Below are positions 25,026-36,310 of a stretch of DNA of 64,000 nucleotides, in pieces (positions within the stretch are counted from its first letter, which is position 1; each line of letters starts with the position of its first letter). The notes beneath the pieces were generated by a model. The model was given only the letters and a program-made list of their open reading frames with translations. It did not search any database and was not told the DNA's origin. Origin of the DNA: Lepidostoma basale (Eukaryota > Arthropoda > Insecta > Trichoptera > Lepidostomatidae); the NCBI GenBank assembly GCA_022606425.2, contig JAHDVF020001220.1, positions 682,001-746,000 on the forward strand. Direction: 5' to 3'. The position numbers and the translations under genes were made by a program.

Positions 25026-25930
25026 TAGACCATTATATCATTTGGAAATTGTGGTGATACTAGTAAGGATTTTTTGGTCTCTCCGAGTTTTCAACTCCAA
25101 TTTTAACACTAACCATTTCGCATTGCGATTTCAGTCATGACATTTTGCTTTGCTGTTTATGGACAACCGTTACTGCATTGCCTTATTTGGATCTTCTTGG
25201 ACATCTTCCACATACCCATTGTTAGTACTTGCCGGTAATCGGGTTCTTATGTCCAATCAGTGCGGTGACAGCGGCAGTGACAATATGAATGGACAACATT
25301 TTGTTTATGGCTCGTATTAACATTTTCTCATTGTAATAATGCGCTACCTAATTATCCGCCCCTACCCTCTGTCAACTATGTTACCAGTGGTAGAACGGAC
25401 TGTCGATTCTTGGTAATCTCGGGGTCACAAAATCATGTGCTGGACATTAAACCGATTCTCGGGAATGGGCTATATCACCTCGCACTGGCCACACCGTTAG
25501 CGTAGCGGCTGCCACCTATTGATAACGACTGAAAACACATCCTGCAATATGGTTATTACGCACCAAATTATACGGATCCGGCTATGGAAACGGCGGTGTC
25601 ATTATTGTGGTTTTTGGCGCAAAACCATAGTATTTAACTGTGTCATCGTCGGTTTTATTAAACACCATAGCGCCTGGGAATTACACGACCGTTGGCCGGG
25701 TTTTCAGCTTTGGTTTATCATTTTCTAGATTCTAAATTCGTATCGTGTGTTCTGTAAAGCAAGCACTCATTTCATCAACGAAGTCTGTACTGGACATTCA
25801 CCTTGTGTTTTAACCGAAAATTCAACATTTCAAAGGAGAGCTCTTTTTGAACATTTTGCTCAAATTGTGAATATTGCCCTACCTTTGGTGGCAAGTAAAA
25901 GAAGTTATTGTCTAAAAAATCTTGGATCGG
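25026..25930. other. No recognised feature; compositionally distinct
   Basis: From 25080 to 25730 the base composition is more balanced than the flanks and there is no repeat similarity within the window. Short plus-strand frames have no recognisable domain. Confidence 0.4.
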
Positions 25931-25931
25931 T

Positions 25932-25951
25932 GGTTAGGTTAGGTTAGGTTA
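25932..25951 (+). repeat. (GGTTA)4, telomere-type unit
   Basis: Four perfect copies of the insect telomeric pentamer TTAGG (as GGTTA), seven bases before a long (TA)n array. Too short to be telomere. Confidence 0.8.
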
Positions 25952-25957
25952 GTATTA

Positions 25958-26279
<322 letters not shown>

Positions 26280-27240
26280 AAATGGAGTATAATAGCTAGT
26301 AATAAAATTAGCCCGGTACCTGAAATAAAAATACTGATAATAAATTGTATATTTTTTTTGTAAACCAGACCTTAAAATGGCGATCCTTCCCCCCGCCTCG
26401 CTGCTCCCTCCGCGGCTCTGTCTAGCCGAGGATTCCGATAATATTTGTATGGAGAGCGCAATAAAAATGTCATTGAATATGCTAATATGCCAATTTAAAT
26501 AATCCACGCCAAGGGGCGCCCATTGTCGCGACATATGTATTCATTTAATTAAATCAAGAATGACATTTAACACCGAATACGAGTCCGCACACTCGCGGCT
26601 AGTTTCTACCGCGCTACGTACCTACGTATACCCACTCTCCCTCTCTCCACTGTCCTAATATTATATTGTATTATATCATACAACAGAATAGTCCGTCTCT
26701 AATAAAACTCTTTTCATTAATATGTACTGTCAAGATTTTGATACTTAATTCTACATACAAGTGATGTACACGGTGTTGTGAAGATAAGTCTATCAATATC
26801 AAGCCTTTTGTCACGCTGTTGAACCATGCCATAAAACATTACATTTTTTTAGTATTTCTGACAGGTATTTTTTTTTAATTAAAAATATTTTTTACAAATT
26901 AGAGCACAGGTTAAACAAATATGTTTTTTTATAATTTGGTTCTGTATAAAGGTTACAATTTTGAAACATCGTGTATATTGTATATCCAACTAACCACACG
27001 GTATTTGATTTACATAACAACTTATTATTTCCAAGCCATAGATGTCCTTTCAACCTCAATTTATTTAAAATTTATATTTATATGTATCGAAAGTTAGATG
27101 TTATACATACGAAAGATTATTCTTTTTTAACAATCATACATATCGATACTACACAAACGAAAATCAAATTATTTCGGGGGGAAATTAATTCATATACCCG
27201 TTTCCAATAATTTAAAAGATTTTTGACAAAAAATATAAAC
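26280..27240. other. No gene seen
   Basis: A moderately GC-rich patch at 26370-26430 and AT-rich remainder. A 79-codon plus frame at 26971-27210 has no recognised domain. Confidence 0.45.
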
Positions 27241-27249
27241 ATAAACTGT

Positions 27250-27640
27250 TTTTCTTCTATGTTCGCCAAACTTTGTGTTGTACAAATAGATGTTTTATTT
27301 GTCTTTTTTCTTTTTTATGTACTTTGTGTATACTACACTAACTTTAAAAAAAAAATTACATATCAGACATGTTTCGGAAAATCGGTCTTTCCTCAGTGAT
27401 ATTATAAAGACACATATTTAAAATATTATAAAATTGTTTACAAATATGATCAGTTTTGACAGATGTTAGAAAAATCTTTATGACATCTGTCAAAACTGAT
27501 CATATTATTTGTAAACAAATTTATAATATGTATCTTTATAATATCACTGAGGAAGGACCGGTTGTCCGAAACATGTCTAATATGTACCTTTTTTTAAGTT
27601 AGTGTTGTATACACAAAGTACATAAAAAAGGAAAAGACAA
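27250..27640 (-). mobile_element. FB2 foldback element, complete
   Basis: Long inverted repeat of ~390 bases. The inner arms (27444-27466 and 27483-27505) are 23 bp and perfect with a 16-nt loop; outer arms include GTACTTTGTGTATACTACAC / GTGTTGTATACACAAAGTAC. The arms keep mirrored GACATGTTTCGGA and TCCGAAACATGTC. A tail on the left only (TTTTTCTTCTATGTTCGCC, AAACTTTGTGTTGTA) is the reverse complement of the tail at 11.1 kb. It has no coding capacity. I infer a non-autonomous element, possibly derived from Penelope-like or retrozyme-type retroelements. Confidence 0.8.
27540..27584 (+). ncRNA. Hammerhead ribozyme-like core in FB2
   Basis: In order: stem I strand AATATCA; CTGAGGA (27547-27553), which fits the CUGANGA core; an unpaired A; stem II GGAC-CGGTT-GTCC (27555-27567); GAAA (27568-27571); then CATGTC, which gives a two-pair stem III (A-U, C-G) with loop AU and a GUC cleavage triplet ending at 27577. 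The next bases TAATATG pair with the stem I strand except for one C-A mismatch. All fixed core bases are present. The extra A before stem II is the main departure from the textbook form and may lower activity. The opposite arm (27366-27396, minus) has the core but a broken stem II. Confidence 0.6.
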
Positions 27641-27649
27641 ATAAACTGT

Positions 27650-29085
27650 ATTATTAACGATCCTAGTAACCCACAAATATAGCTCGCCGTGGTACCTATT
27701 TATGATTCTCGTAAGTAAGTTTTTGGTGTCTGGAAATCTTTTTTTATTTCCTATTTTCTTAGTAGATCATTACATCCTTAGTATCATAAGTATCAGCTTC
27801 TTATTAATCAAACATACATATTAAAATTAAATTACAAATTTAAAAGGAAATTTTTATTTTTTTCCACTTGGGTGGCCGAAGCCTTGTAATCTCTTTAAAT
27901 GAATGGTTTTAAATTAAATTAATTGTTTCAGTCTCATAATAAATTGGTAAAAGATAAGCTATGGAGATTTTTATTGAATGTCCACGTAAAAACATATCAC
28001 GAAATTTGACTCAGGTACAGTAGCGTAACTACATTTTAGCAAAACCACAACAAGAGTATTGAGAGAGATTCGCACCAATAAACGTTTAGATGACGGGTCA
28101 TTTGAATGTAAATAGTCCACATCGCCTACTCCACATAGATACGAACACAAATATGGTTTTATTTTACTTCAATTCATTTAGAAAACTATAATAGCTGTAC
28201 TCTCTGTGATTAATTCAGTCTTGTTCAATTTTGTATGCGGCGGTGAAAAATATTACTGGTCTTAGTACTTATATAATAACATTTCTTTATTTTGGATAAA
28301 TTTAGTTATTATCGAGCAAAATTCTTGAGACCTTTAATACAACGAATAACGTCAAATCTTCAATACAATTATTTAAAAGTGCTTCAAAATAATATTAATT
28401 CATTATTTAAAATTGTTTCATCGTGATCGGTTGTCCCTTGTATCCGCGGAAGACTGTCCTTTGCGGATGCGGATCATCATGTGACTTTAAATTATAATCC
28501 TGGATTCAGACTTTGAAGCGTTTCCTCCAACCTACATGTGAATGATTTCCTTGAGTCAATTGAGAGTGTAGTATTTTCTCTGGGAGTCTAGCAGCCAGAA
28601 TACTATTGAGGTATTCATGCTCATTCTCATTAGTATTGAGGTATTGAAAATTGCTTTGCTGACACTTTGACAGCTTTTAAATACCAACAGTGTTTATTAC
28701 CCATCATTGTTAATTGGTATTAAAATCATTGTGTCTTGTTGTGGAAAATATAATGATTTATACTAACAAGACATTCTAGGGAATCTAGGGGTATATGGTT
28801 TTAATAAGAAAAGATCCATGTAACGGATATTCAAACAAAGTTGAAAGTACGCTCGCAAGATTGGCGTCAACCGTTAACCCCAAGACAGTAGACGCGGAGT
28901 GTAACGAGATGTTTACAATAACATTATAATGTCACAGTTTTCCGACTGCAGACTGTTCTACTGTCCTAAATTTCCCTCGGGGCTTCTCCCGTTTTCTCTC
29001 CGCACAAACACGATATAACCAGACACACTTGTCAACCATTTCTAATACACGTGTGAAAACTTTAACCAGACACTTGTTTAATTAA
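27650..29085. other. No gene seen
   Basis: AT-rich sequence with no recognised repeats, RNA genes or domains. Confidence 0.5.
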
Positions 29086-29210
29086 ACCACCTTAGACGAT
29101 CTAGTTGAATGATAAGGTATATCTAACTAAGGGGGTCACGGGGTCGATTTCCCGCCGACACTATATTTTTATCACTTAAACAGATTAAATATCTAAAATT
29201 TCGTATTTTG
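29086..29210 (+). mobile_element. Probable tRNA-derived SINE fragment
   Basis: TCTAGTTGAATGATAAGG resembles an A box and CACGGGGTCGATTTCCCGCC is a T-arm with a B box (GGTCGATTTCC), about 45 bases further on. No poly(A) or cloverleaf was seen, so it is a diverged SINE head rather than a working tRNA. Confidence 0.45.
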
Positions 29211-29267
29211 TTTACTGCTGTTTGGATATTTGGACTTGTAAAAATCCATACATTATTTTTGTAATAT

Positions 29268-29802
29268 TATATAATATTATAACTAACTAACTAACTCACT
29301 AACCATCACGCTATTTCCCCGGAGGGGTAGGCAGAGAGGATGGATCGCCACAATGACCTGTCCTGGCATACCTCTCGGGCTTCCTCTACATTCATACATC
29401 GTACCATGCACGCACGTCGATTATTCCGACTTCGATTGTGGCCGCCTTTTAGAAATTGATTAATTTGGTCATGCCATGTTTTCCTCGGTCGTCCTCGGGT
29501 TCTTTTCCCACTCACGCTGCTTGTGTACAACTTTTTAACCATTCTACTCTCATCCATTCGTTCCATATGTCCGAACCATCTCAGGGATCCTTTTTTAATT
29601 TTATCCATGATGCAGTCATCTGCCTTACATTTCTTTCTTATAATACTTCATCGTTCGGTATTCTATCATACAACGTTTTCCCGCACATTCTTCTTAGTGA
29701 TATCATTTCTACGGCGTTTATCCTTCTTTCATCCTTCTTTTGCCAGCTCCAAGCTTCACTTCCATACATGAGGGTTGGCACTAGTATATATATAATATTA
29801 TA
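29268..29802. repeat. 14-bp direct repeats around a LINE A copy
   Basis: TATATAATATTATA occurs at 29268-29281 and 29789-29802, directly at the two ends of the upstream LINE A copy. AT-richness lowers its weight. Confidence 0.6.
29282..29788 (-). mobile_element. LINE A copy, 5'-truncated
   Basis: Minus strand. The 3' end is CGTGATGGTTAGTGAGTTAG at the left edge. The minus-strand frame at 29306-29608 gives KIKKGSLRWFGHMERMDESR, SSVSGKRTRGRPRKTWHDQI, RACMVRCMNVEEAREVCQDR and SILSAYPSGE. Similarity continues on minus up to MYGSEAWSWQKKD at about 29770, then stops. It belongs to the same subfamily as the copy at 14.3 kb rather than its neighbour. Confidence 0.85.
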
Positions 29803-31282
29803 ACTAACTAACTAACTAACCATCACACCGTCTCCCCGAAGGGGTAGGCAGAAAGAATGGACTGCCACACTTTTCTTTCCTGACATATTTCTCTCGCTTC
29901 CTCAACATTCATACATCGTGTCATGCACGTGCGACGATTTCTCTGACTCCTCACATGGCCGACATTCAATATTTGATTTATTTGATCATGCCACGTTTTC
30001 TTCGGTCTTCCTCTATTTCTGGTTCCATTTACATCATTAATATACAAATTTTTTACCATTCTTTCTTCATTCATTCTTTCCATATGTCCAAACCATCTTA
30101 ATGATCCTTTCATTATTTTGTTCATGACACCATCATTCGCACCGCATCCACTTCTTATATTTTCATTCGACACTCTATCATATAAAGAGTATCCACACAT
30201 TCGTCTAAGAGATCTCATTTCTACTGCATTTATTCTACTTTCATCCTTCTTTTGCCAGTTCCATGCTTCGCTTCCATACATAAGGGTCGGTAGAAGAACA
30301 CCATTGTGCATTGCCATTCTAGCTTTTTTGGATAGGTTTTTGTTTGCGATGACAACTTTAAGTGCACCATTCACTTTGTTGCCTGCATCAACCCTTCTGT
30401 CAATATCCCTCTCCACTCGCCCATCTCTTGTAAACATACTACCTAAATACACGAACTCAACTACTTGCTCCAAATTTTCACCATTCACGCTAATGTTGCA
30501 GACTGTCATGGTTTCTTCCTTTTCAAAAATCATTACCTTGGACTTATTAACATTCATCATCAGATCATTTCGCATGCATACCTCATACATACAATTCACC
30601 TTGTAGTTCATGCTCGTTGTCTGCAAGTAGGACAGCGTCATCCGCATACAAGGGACAGCTTACTGACACTCCGCTCATTTTGGCACCTACATCCAACCCT
30701 TTCAGCTCTTTCATACATTTGTCCATATACAGATTAAATAACCACGGGGACATTACGTAACCCTGTTTGACACCTTTATTGATATCAAACCAGGCTGTAA
30801 GATCTCCATTTACTCTGACACTAGCAGTGCTTTCCGTGTATAGCGACTTAATTGCCGTGATCAGTTTTGTACTTATTCCATATTCAGACAATATATTCCA
30901 CAACTTTTCTCTATTAACGTAATCATATGCTTTTTGTAAGTCGACAAACGCACAGAAAAGTTTGCGGTTTTTGGCCAGAAACTTCTCTGTCAATGTACGA
31001 AGTCCAAAAATTTGATCCATACATCCTCTGCCATTCATAAAGGCACCTTGCACATCCCAAACTTTGTCACTCGTCAATTTTCTTATTCTTTCTATTAAAA
31101 TTCTGCCATAGACTTTACCAACGACACTCAAAAGACTAATAGCTCTGTGGTTTCCATATTCCATACGCGATCCTTTTCCTTTGTACAGGGGCATAATTAC
31201 TGCTCTCCTCCAGTCTAGCGGCGTGTATCCCTCCTCCAAGCACTGGTTAAATAACTTACAAAACCAAGCAGAAACCACTTCG
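29803..31282 (-). pseudogene. LINE A copy, longest in the window, one frameshift
   Basis: The best-preserved LINE A copy. The minus frame 31305-30583 carries RT motif 1-2 sequence (MPLYKGKGSR, NHRAISLLSVVGK), motif A (AFVDLQKAYD), motif B (KGVKQGYVMSP) and motif C (YADDAVLLADNEHELQ). A ~5-base deletion near 30596 shifts the frame. The second frame, down to 29823, gives MIFEKEETMTV, VYLGSMFTRDGR, GNKVNGALKVV, MYGSEAWNWQKKDES, LRRMCGYSLYDRV, LRWFGHMERM, GRPKKTWHDQI and the final SILSAYPFGETV. The 3' tail (TTAG)n is at the left. The 5' end is truncated, beside a tandem repeat of 24 bases at 31275 and 31302. No endonuclease. Confidence 0.9.
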
Positions 31283-31325
31283 TTGTATATTATATATACT
31301 TCCACTTCGTTATATATTATATATA

Positions 31326-32045
31326 TTGTTCAAAATCCTGGATTCATCAAAAATATTAATAATATCATAAATATTATAGATTTGATATTTGAAATACAAA
31401 ACTCACCCTATATACGAGTATATTATACTCGTATATGGGAAGATCGTGACGAGTTTCACACCGGATATCATCTCTATCAGAAGGGCGTACTTTGAGAGTA
31501 AGAATTTGTATGTCCACCACCCATTTGGCAGTTTCGAACACCGTCTCTTATTTCAATCATGTTTTAATGAATGCAAATCAAATAATGGTTAATTATGTAT
31601 ATTTTTGCTCATCTTACTAAAATACAATATTATTTGTTATCTTTCTCCCTTTGCTAGCAAGGAGTAGTGCAGGGGTGGCGTATGCCGTCGCAGGGGATAT
31701 TTTCCTATTATTGCGATGATTGATTACACCATAATAACGCAGTCATACGCCACAACATTAATAACACCATATTCATGTTGTTCTGCAAGATATAAGATTT
31801 ATATTGAATATTCATAATTCTTTATTGTACTAGTACATGATGTTATATTTTACCACATACAAAAAAAAATGTATTCGTAAGGTAAGTGTAGGAATACTAA
31901 ATCAAATAAATATTAACTCAAAATATACATGTTAGTAGAGGGCATTAAATATTAATGCCCTTTACCCGTGAGTACGAGCATAAGGAACAAAAAAGTATTT
32001 AAATCAGTATTCTGTGCCACCTGGTGTGGCTTAACTGTCCTATTC
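31326..32045. other. No gene seen
   Basis: AT-rich. Overlapping plus-strand frames of 67-104 codons near 31.2-31.6 kb overlap the LINE end or have no domain. Confidence 0.45.
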
Positions 32046-32225
32046 TAGATTGAGAGACTTCTTCACATCCCGACAAGGATACGAGTATTCTGCCTCTCTG
32101 AACGCCGCGACGACTCTTCTCCACTCCGCCCTATCGGTTGCCAACTCTCCCAGTCCATTTGCTTCAATGCAGAACGCAGGTTGTCCTTACATCTCTCGCG
32201 CTGTCCTCCGTGCTTCCTTTTCCCT
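32046..32225 (-). mobile_element. LINE C-terminal fragment, separate family
   Basis: Minus-strand codons give GGQRERCKDNLRSALKQMDW-type sequence followed by an ADRAEWRRVVAAF-like block spread over frames. This is the KD.L...L / W...A.DR..WR layout at the end of several LINE proteins. The plus-strand frame over it is a shadow. Confidence 0.55.
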
Positions 32226-32572
32226 TCTCCTTTATAATATTATGTGCTATTTAGAAATGCCGATAATATTTTGCCTCGGTTGGCTGTATCAAAGCGCAGA
32301 GAGAGGTAATTTTGAATAACTCTTCTTCTTGTCTAATAAACGACTGGAGCCGAATGCACAACACCGAGCTGACTTTATGCGGGCACGTACTTCGCACCTA
32401 AACGAATAGTTCCACTTTATTGGAAAACATAAAACGCCCTCAGATTTTTCTTAAATGTTTCCAAATTGTTCCTCCAAGACCGTCCTCGCGCCGACGAGCT
32501 GTTTATGCATCCCTCCTTATCTTTATAGCAGTACTAACATAATTATATGTTTTTTAATACATGGACTAAAAC
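32226..32572. other. No gene; possible 5' leader
   Basis: Unique sequence leading to the candidate start exon at 32573. No TATA box or initiator stands out. Confidence 0.3.
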
Positions 32573-32621
32573 ATGGCATCATTAATCGAGGAGATAATGA
32601 AACAAAGGCGCCAACGTTTGG
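32573..32621 (+). CDS. Candidate first coding exon (MASLIEEIMKQRRQRL)
   Basis: An ATG in a good context (A at -3, G at +4) opens 16 codons rich in charged residues. It is followed at once by a strong splice donor, G|GTGAGT at 32621/32622. The product would start MASLIEEIMKQRRQRL; I do not recognise it. No matching acceptor exon could be identified downstream. The frame also stays open past the donor to 32872, so a short intronless ORF is an alternative, but the downstream part looks non-coding (Phe-rich, low complexity). Confidence 0.25.
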
Positions 32622-34335
32622 GTGAGTTTTTTTTACTTCGCCCGGCGACTTTTTGTACGGGGAACATTTGCTTGTCATTAACTGAAGCTATTCAGGTATC
32701 GTACTTTTTTACGCCAATGAAAAATAAAAACACGATGACACGCCGGGGACTGGACAAACTTTACTTAGTTATTTTATACTTTTCAGATAAGGCTATTACA
32801 GCCAGTCCGTTGACACCGAGTGCGTGCTCTTACATTCAACTTACATTCTCATTATATAATAGTTTTTTTTAAATGGTAATAACAAATCCAAAATAGACGC
32901 ACATGGTACATTTTTACGTTTAATAAACATATTTTTGACGGAACATTATGGGAGAGTTATTATTAATACAATTGTTGTGATGAAGGAAACGGTCTATCTA
33001 GCGGTACAGCATTCGAGTGCTTCGACCCTGGCCAACACACTGTGCAACATAAGTATAGTATTTTAATTTCTTAGTAGAAGTTGATTGTACGAGTAACTAA
33101 TTGAGATGAAAATTTAAACTTACGAAGGCATAATGTTGGTATAGAAATATGAAAATTTAATGAACAGAGAATCTGGTATTAAATATTTCACTGGTTGTTT
33201 CACCTGTAGGAAATTAGTTTGTGCGTTGAGTTTAGTAGTTATTATAGATTCAGCCGGAGAGAAAAGTCACCTCTTGATTGGCGTTGGCTGTAATACAGCA
33301 GGAAGACTCACCGAGCCGATGTCTAAGAACCTGTGTATAATACATCTCCCAGCCTACAAGGCGAGGAGTATCGGTCATTGTACGTACACGCTGTCTTGTC
33401 CAGTGTTCGGGTGTAGCCTGGAGCCGGCCCGGCCCTGTAAGCACGTCCACAGGCACACACGCATGCACGACGCCCACCACCAATCCATCAATTACAACCA
33501 CGTTAATGTTAATAGATTAACATGCAATGGGTAATTCAGCGTATTAACCATCCCCTAAGAGACATCTCGGAAGCGAAACGCTTAGTTACTATTGGAGAAG
33601 AAAGATAAACATTCACTAAATAAATATGGCTGGTTGACAAATCAGAAAGTGGAATCTCGAGGATATTTTGTGAATGAAGCAAATCATTAGTAATATCATG
33701 TGGGAACCGAGACATCGATGAAGGTCGAGAGAAATTAGAACACAGTAATGGGTCGTTACTAGCAACGGAATCAATATGTACTTATAATGCTTCTGGGCTC
33801 ATCGCACATGCACAATTAGTATTACGAACATTAAGTATAAACTGGTATTTGGGGGTATCAACTTTTATGAAGAAAAAATAATAATTTTTTTAAACAATTC
33901 GTCGATTCCCTCATTGAACGAAATAGCTCGACATTCCGAGTGTTCTAAAAACACGTAGCGGAAATTGTTTGGCTCATTATTATGTCGTTGAAATTCCGCT
34001 GCAGTGGAATGCATGATTGGACGGTGGTTGCCGTTCTTCGTTCGTCTCTCACGTCCAAATAATGAAAACTTGTATAGTTTATTGCTTTACTTTATGTACC
34101 TATTATTATCATATCATTGTTTTTTCTCTGCCAATATTATAGATAAACCTTTCGCGCTAAAGCTTCCAACCGATGAAACAGTGCGTTCTCTCGGATATTC
34201 TGGGATACTCGGGGGTTCGGTTCACATCCGGGACATTATTTATTGGGGCGTCTCATCGTTAGCAGGGAACACGGGTCCTCTGATATCGGCCGAGGACGGA
34301 CTCCCGAATTGAATACCTTTTTAAGTGCGAACACC
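32622..34335. other. No gene seen; possible SINE remnant at 32995-33045
   Basis: ATCTAGCGGTACAGCATTCG followed by GTGCTTCGACCCTGGCC looks like fused A- and B-box pieces of a tRNA-derived SINE head. A GC-rich patch at 33410-33480 carries open frames on both strands with no known domain. Confidence 0.3.
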
Positions 34336-34595
34336 CTCGGACCCTTGTTTGGTTCTTGATCGGGACCAAAATAATGGATGATCGATAGTTATCTTAAGAT
34401 CGAGCTAGCGAAGTAATACAATCCTCTGAGTTTAATTCTTTGTTGAGGTGGTTCGTCGCATCGAGAGCCTTCCAAGCCCTATCTGCTACACACGACGCGT
34501 ATCTCCGACAATGCTGAAATAGACTTAAACATAACAAAATTATAATTGATGTACGAGTATACTCGGACCCTCGTTTGGTTCTTTATCGGGACCAA
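34336..34595 (+). repeat. 34-bp direct repeat, 226 bp apart
   Basis: 34336-34369 and 34562-34595 (both starting CTCGGACCC and ending ATCGGGACCAA) differ at two positions. Neither copy is palindromic and there is no family copy elsewhere in the window. Confidence 0.75.
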
Positions 34596-36089
34596 CAGAG
34601 ACTCGCTACAGAGTGAAACCGGTTGGCCCTACTAACTCAATAAAGTGTTTAATTTTGGTTTTTAAATATGTCAATCCACCAAGTAATGACTTCCTATCAA
34701 AGAAGATTTAAATGTTCCGAGCGCGCCACACGATGTTATGTTATATAATAAACATGTTCTCAAATAGTTTGGAAGGATTCAAGCAGAAACTCACCGATTG
34801 TCTCCAAAAAAGAGGTCAGTGAAATTATAATAAGTAATAAATAATACATCGGTAAAACAACATGATTGCATCGCGCTAAATCTTGCGGGATATGTTCTCG
34901 CCTGGGATAGTGTTAAGATTGTTATTTGATTAGAATTTCTCACGTGGAGTAATTACGCCGGGCTCTCTGCAACTCGGTTGTTAGGCGCGAGTCTATGACA
35001 GACTTAGTAGCCTGTTGTGAAAATATCATCTAACAAGTGAAGTCATGGAATGTCTTGATAGAAGTGAACAGCGATTCATCCTTTTATGATTTCCAGTCTG
35101 GGATATTACCGTAAACATAATTAACTAGCTGGAAGATTATCAGAAGAGTCTGGCTGCGGTTCGACAAGTTATCTTCTATTATGATAGCCTACTGAAATGA
35201 TGTTAGGTATTGAGATGTATTTGTCAGTATCTCTAATTAGTTCAACTTCATCTATCTTCACTTACTTCTGTTATATCAGCAGCGGTCATCTAATTGTTTA
35301 TTACTTATTTATGGATCTAATTGTTTTGACGAAACGAACATTAATACTGTGGATCACATGTGTGATAGAGTTTATGATAAACCGAATATCAAACGGTCGA
35401 CACAACATCAATTAGTTAATCTGATCGACTGACATTCTAAATTACGCGCTCCGTTTTAAAAAGACGAATCATCCCTAAAAAAGAGACATTTTATATCTCG
35501 TTTTACGAGCTAGTTTTTCGCATAAACCACAATGCGCCGCCCATTAACCCGATAGGTCCGAGATAGCCCGACTTCCAGAAGTTAATTAGTCCGACGCTCG
35601 GCAATTAAACTTTGGGATCCGAAAACAATAAACATTTTGTAGAAAAACCGACAGTCAATAAAATCCCAGACGAGTGATCGTCTACGGAACTGTGTCGCCA
35701 GTTGGAACTCCTCACACGCTCCAAATTCGAGGGTCAGTTTTATAGTATACTGATTGGTTTGTAACAGGATGTATCCTTGCAGCGTACAGAAATAACGAAT
35801 GCCTTTTGTTTGCGTACGTCATATATTCTAAGACAGTCTGAAGCTACCGAGGGGCTGGGCCGGGCTACTCAGTGGAGGGCCTCTCTATTATGTAATATTA
35901 TATCATATTCATTAATTAATCAAAAATTCAATGTTTGTTATTGTTCTTTTTCAACAGATACACCATACATGTTACTTTAAACTTTATATGATAAGTTACT
36001 AAAACTTTATATGGATACGCCAAGATTTTGTTACGAGTTTGCAGACTACTGGCTTCCATTAACAATAATAACAATTAGACTAATAGAGA
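34596..36089. other. No gene; largely unique sequence
   Basis: A relatively repeat-free stretch with balanced composition (34900-35720). It could contain conserved non-coding elements; nothing specific was recognised. Confidence 0.4.
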
Positions 36090-36310
36090 TACCGGAGGGA
36101 CAATGTGCTAGAGTGGATAGTGATAGACTCGCATATACTGCTGATAACGAAGTCCACCTGAAAGACCAAATATAAGATGGAAAGACAGTTGGAACTCATC
36201 ATCTCAGAAGACATAATTTCTGTGGCACAAATTGTCAGATATATTATAATAAATATATGAAGATTGATTTGTACAGCGCCGGTTTTGAGAGTAACTCACC
36301 TCAAGGGCGG
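36090..36310 (+). mobile_element. LINE C 3' fragment
   Basis: Matches the end of the 18.1-18.6 kb element: GATAGACTCGCATATACTGC, CTCAGAAGACATAATTTCTG, TGGCACAAATTGTCAGATA. The coding part is fully decayed. Confidence 0.6.

Larger units (their letters stand above)
27241..27649. repeat. 9-bp direct repeats flanking FB2
   Basis: ATAAACTGT at 27241-27249 and at 27641-27649, directly outside the element, as expected for a target-site duplication. Confidence 0.65.

Noticed and set aside
25932..25951. Telomere or interstitial telomere array
   Set aside because: Only four units; recorded as a short repeat, not as telomere.
33160..33534. 124-codon plus-strand frame with Cys/His residues
   Set aside because: CTYTLSCPVFGC and HVHRHTRMHDAHH are suggestive of metal binding but spacing fits no zinc-finger class, and a minus-strand frame is equally open.
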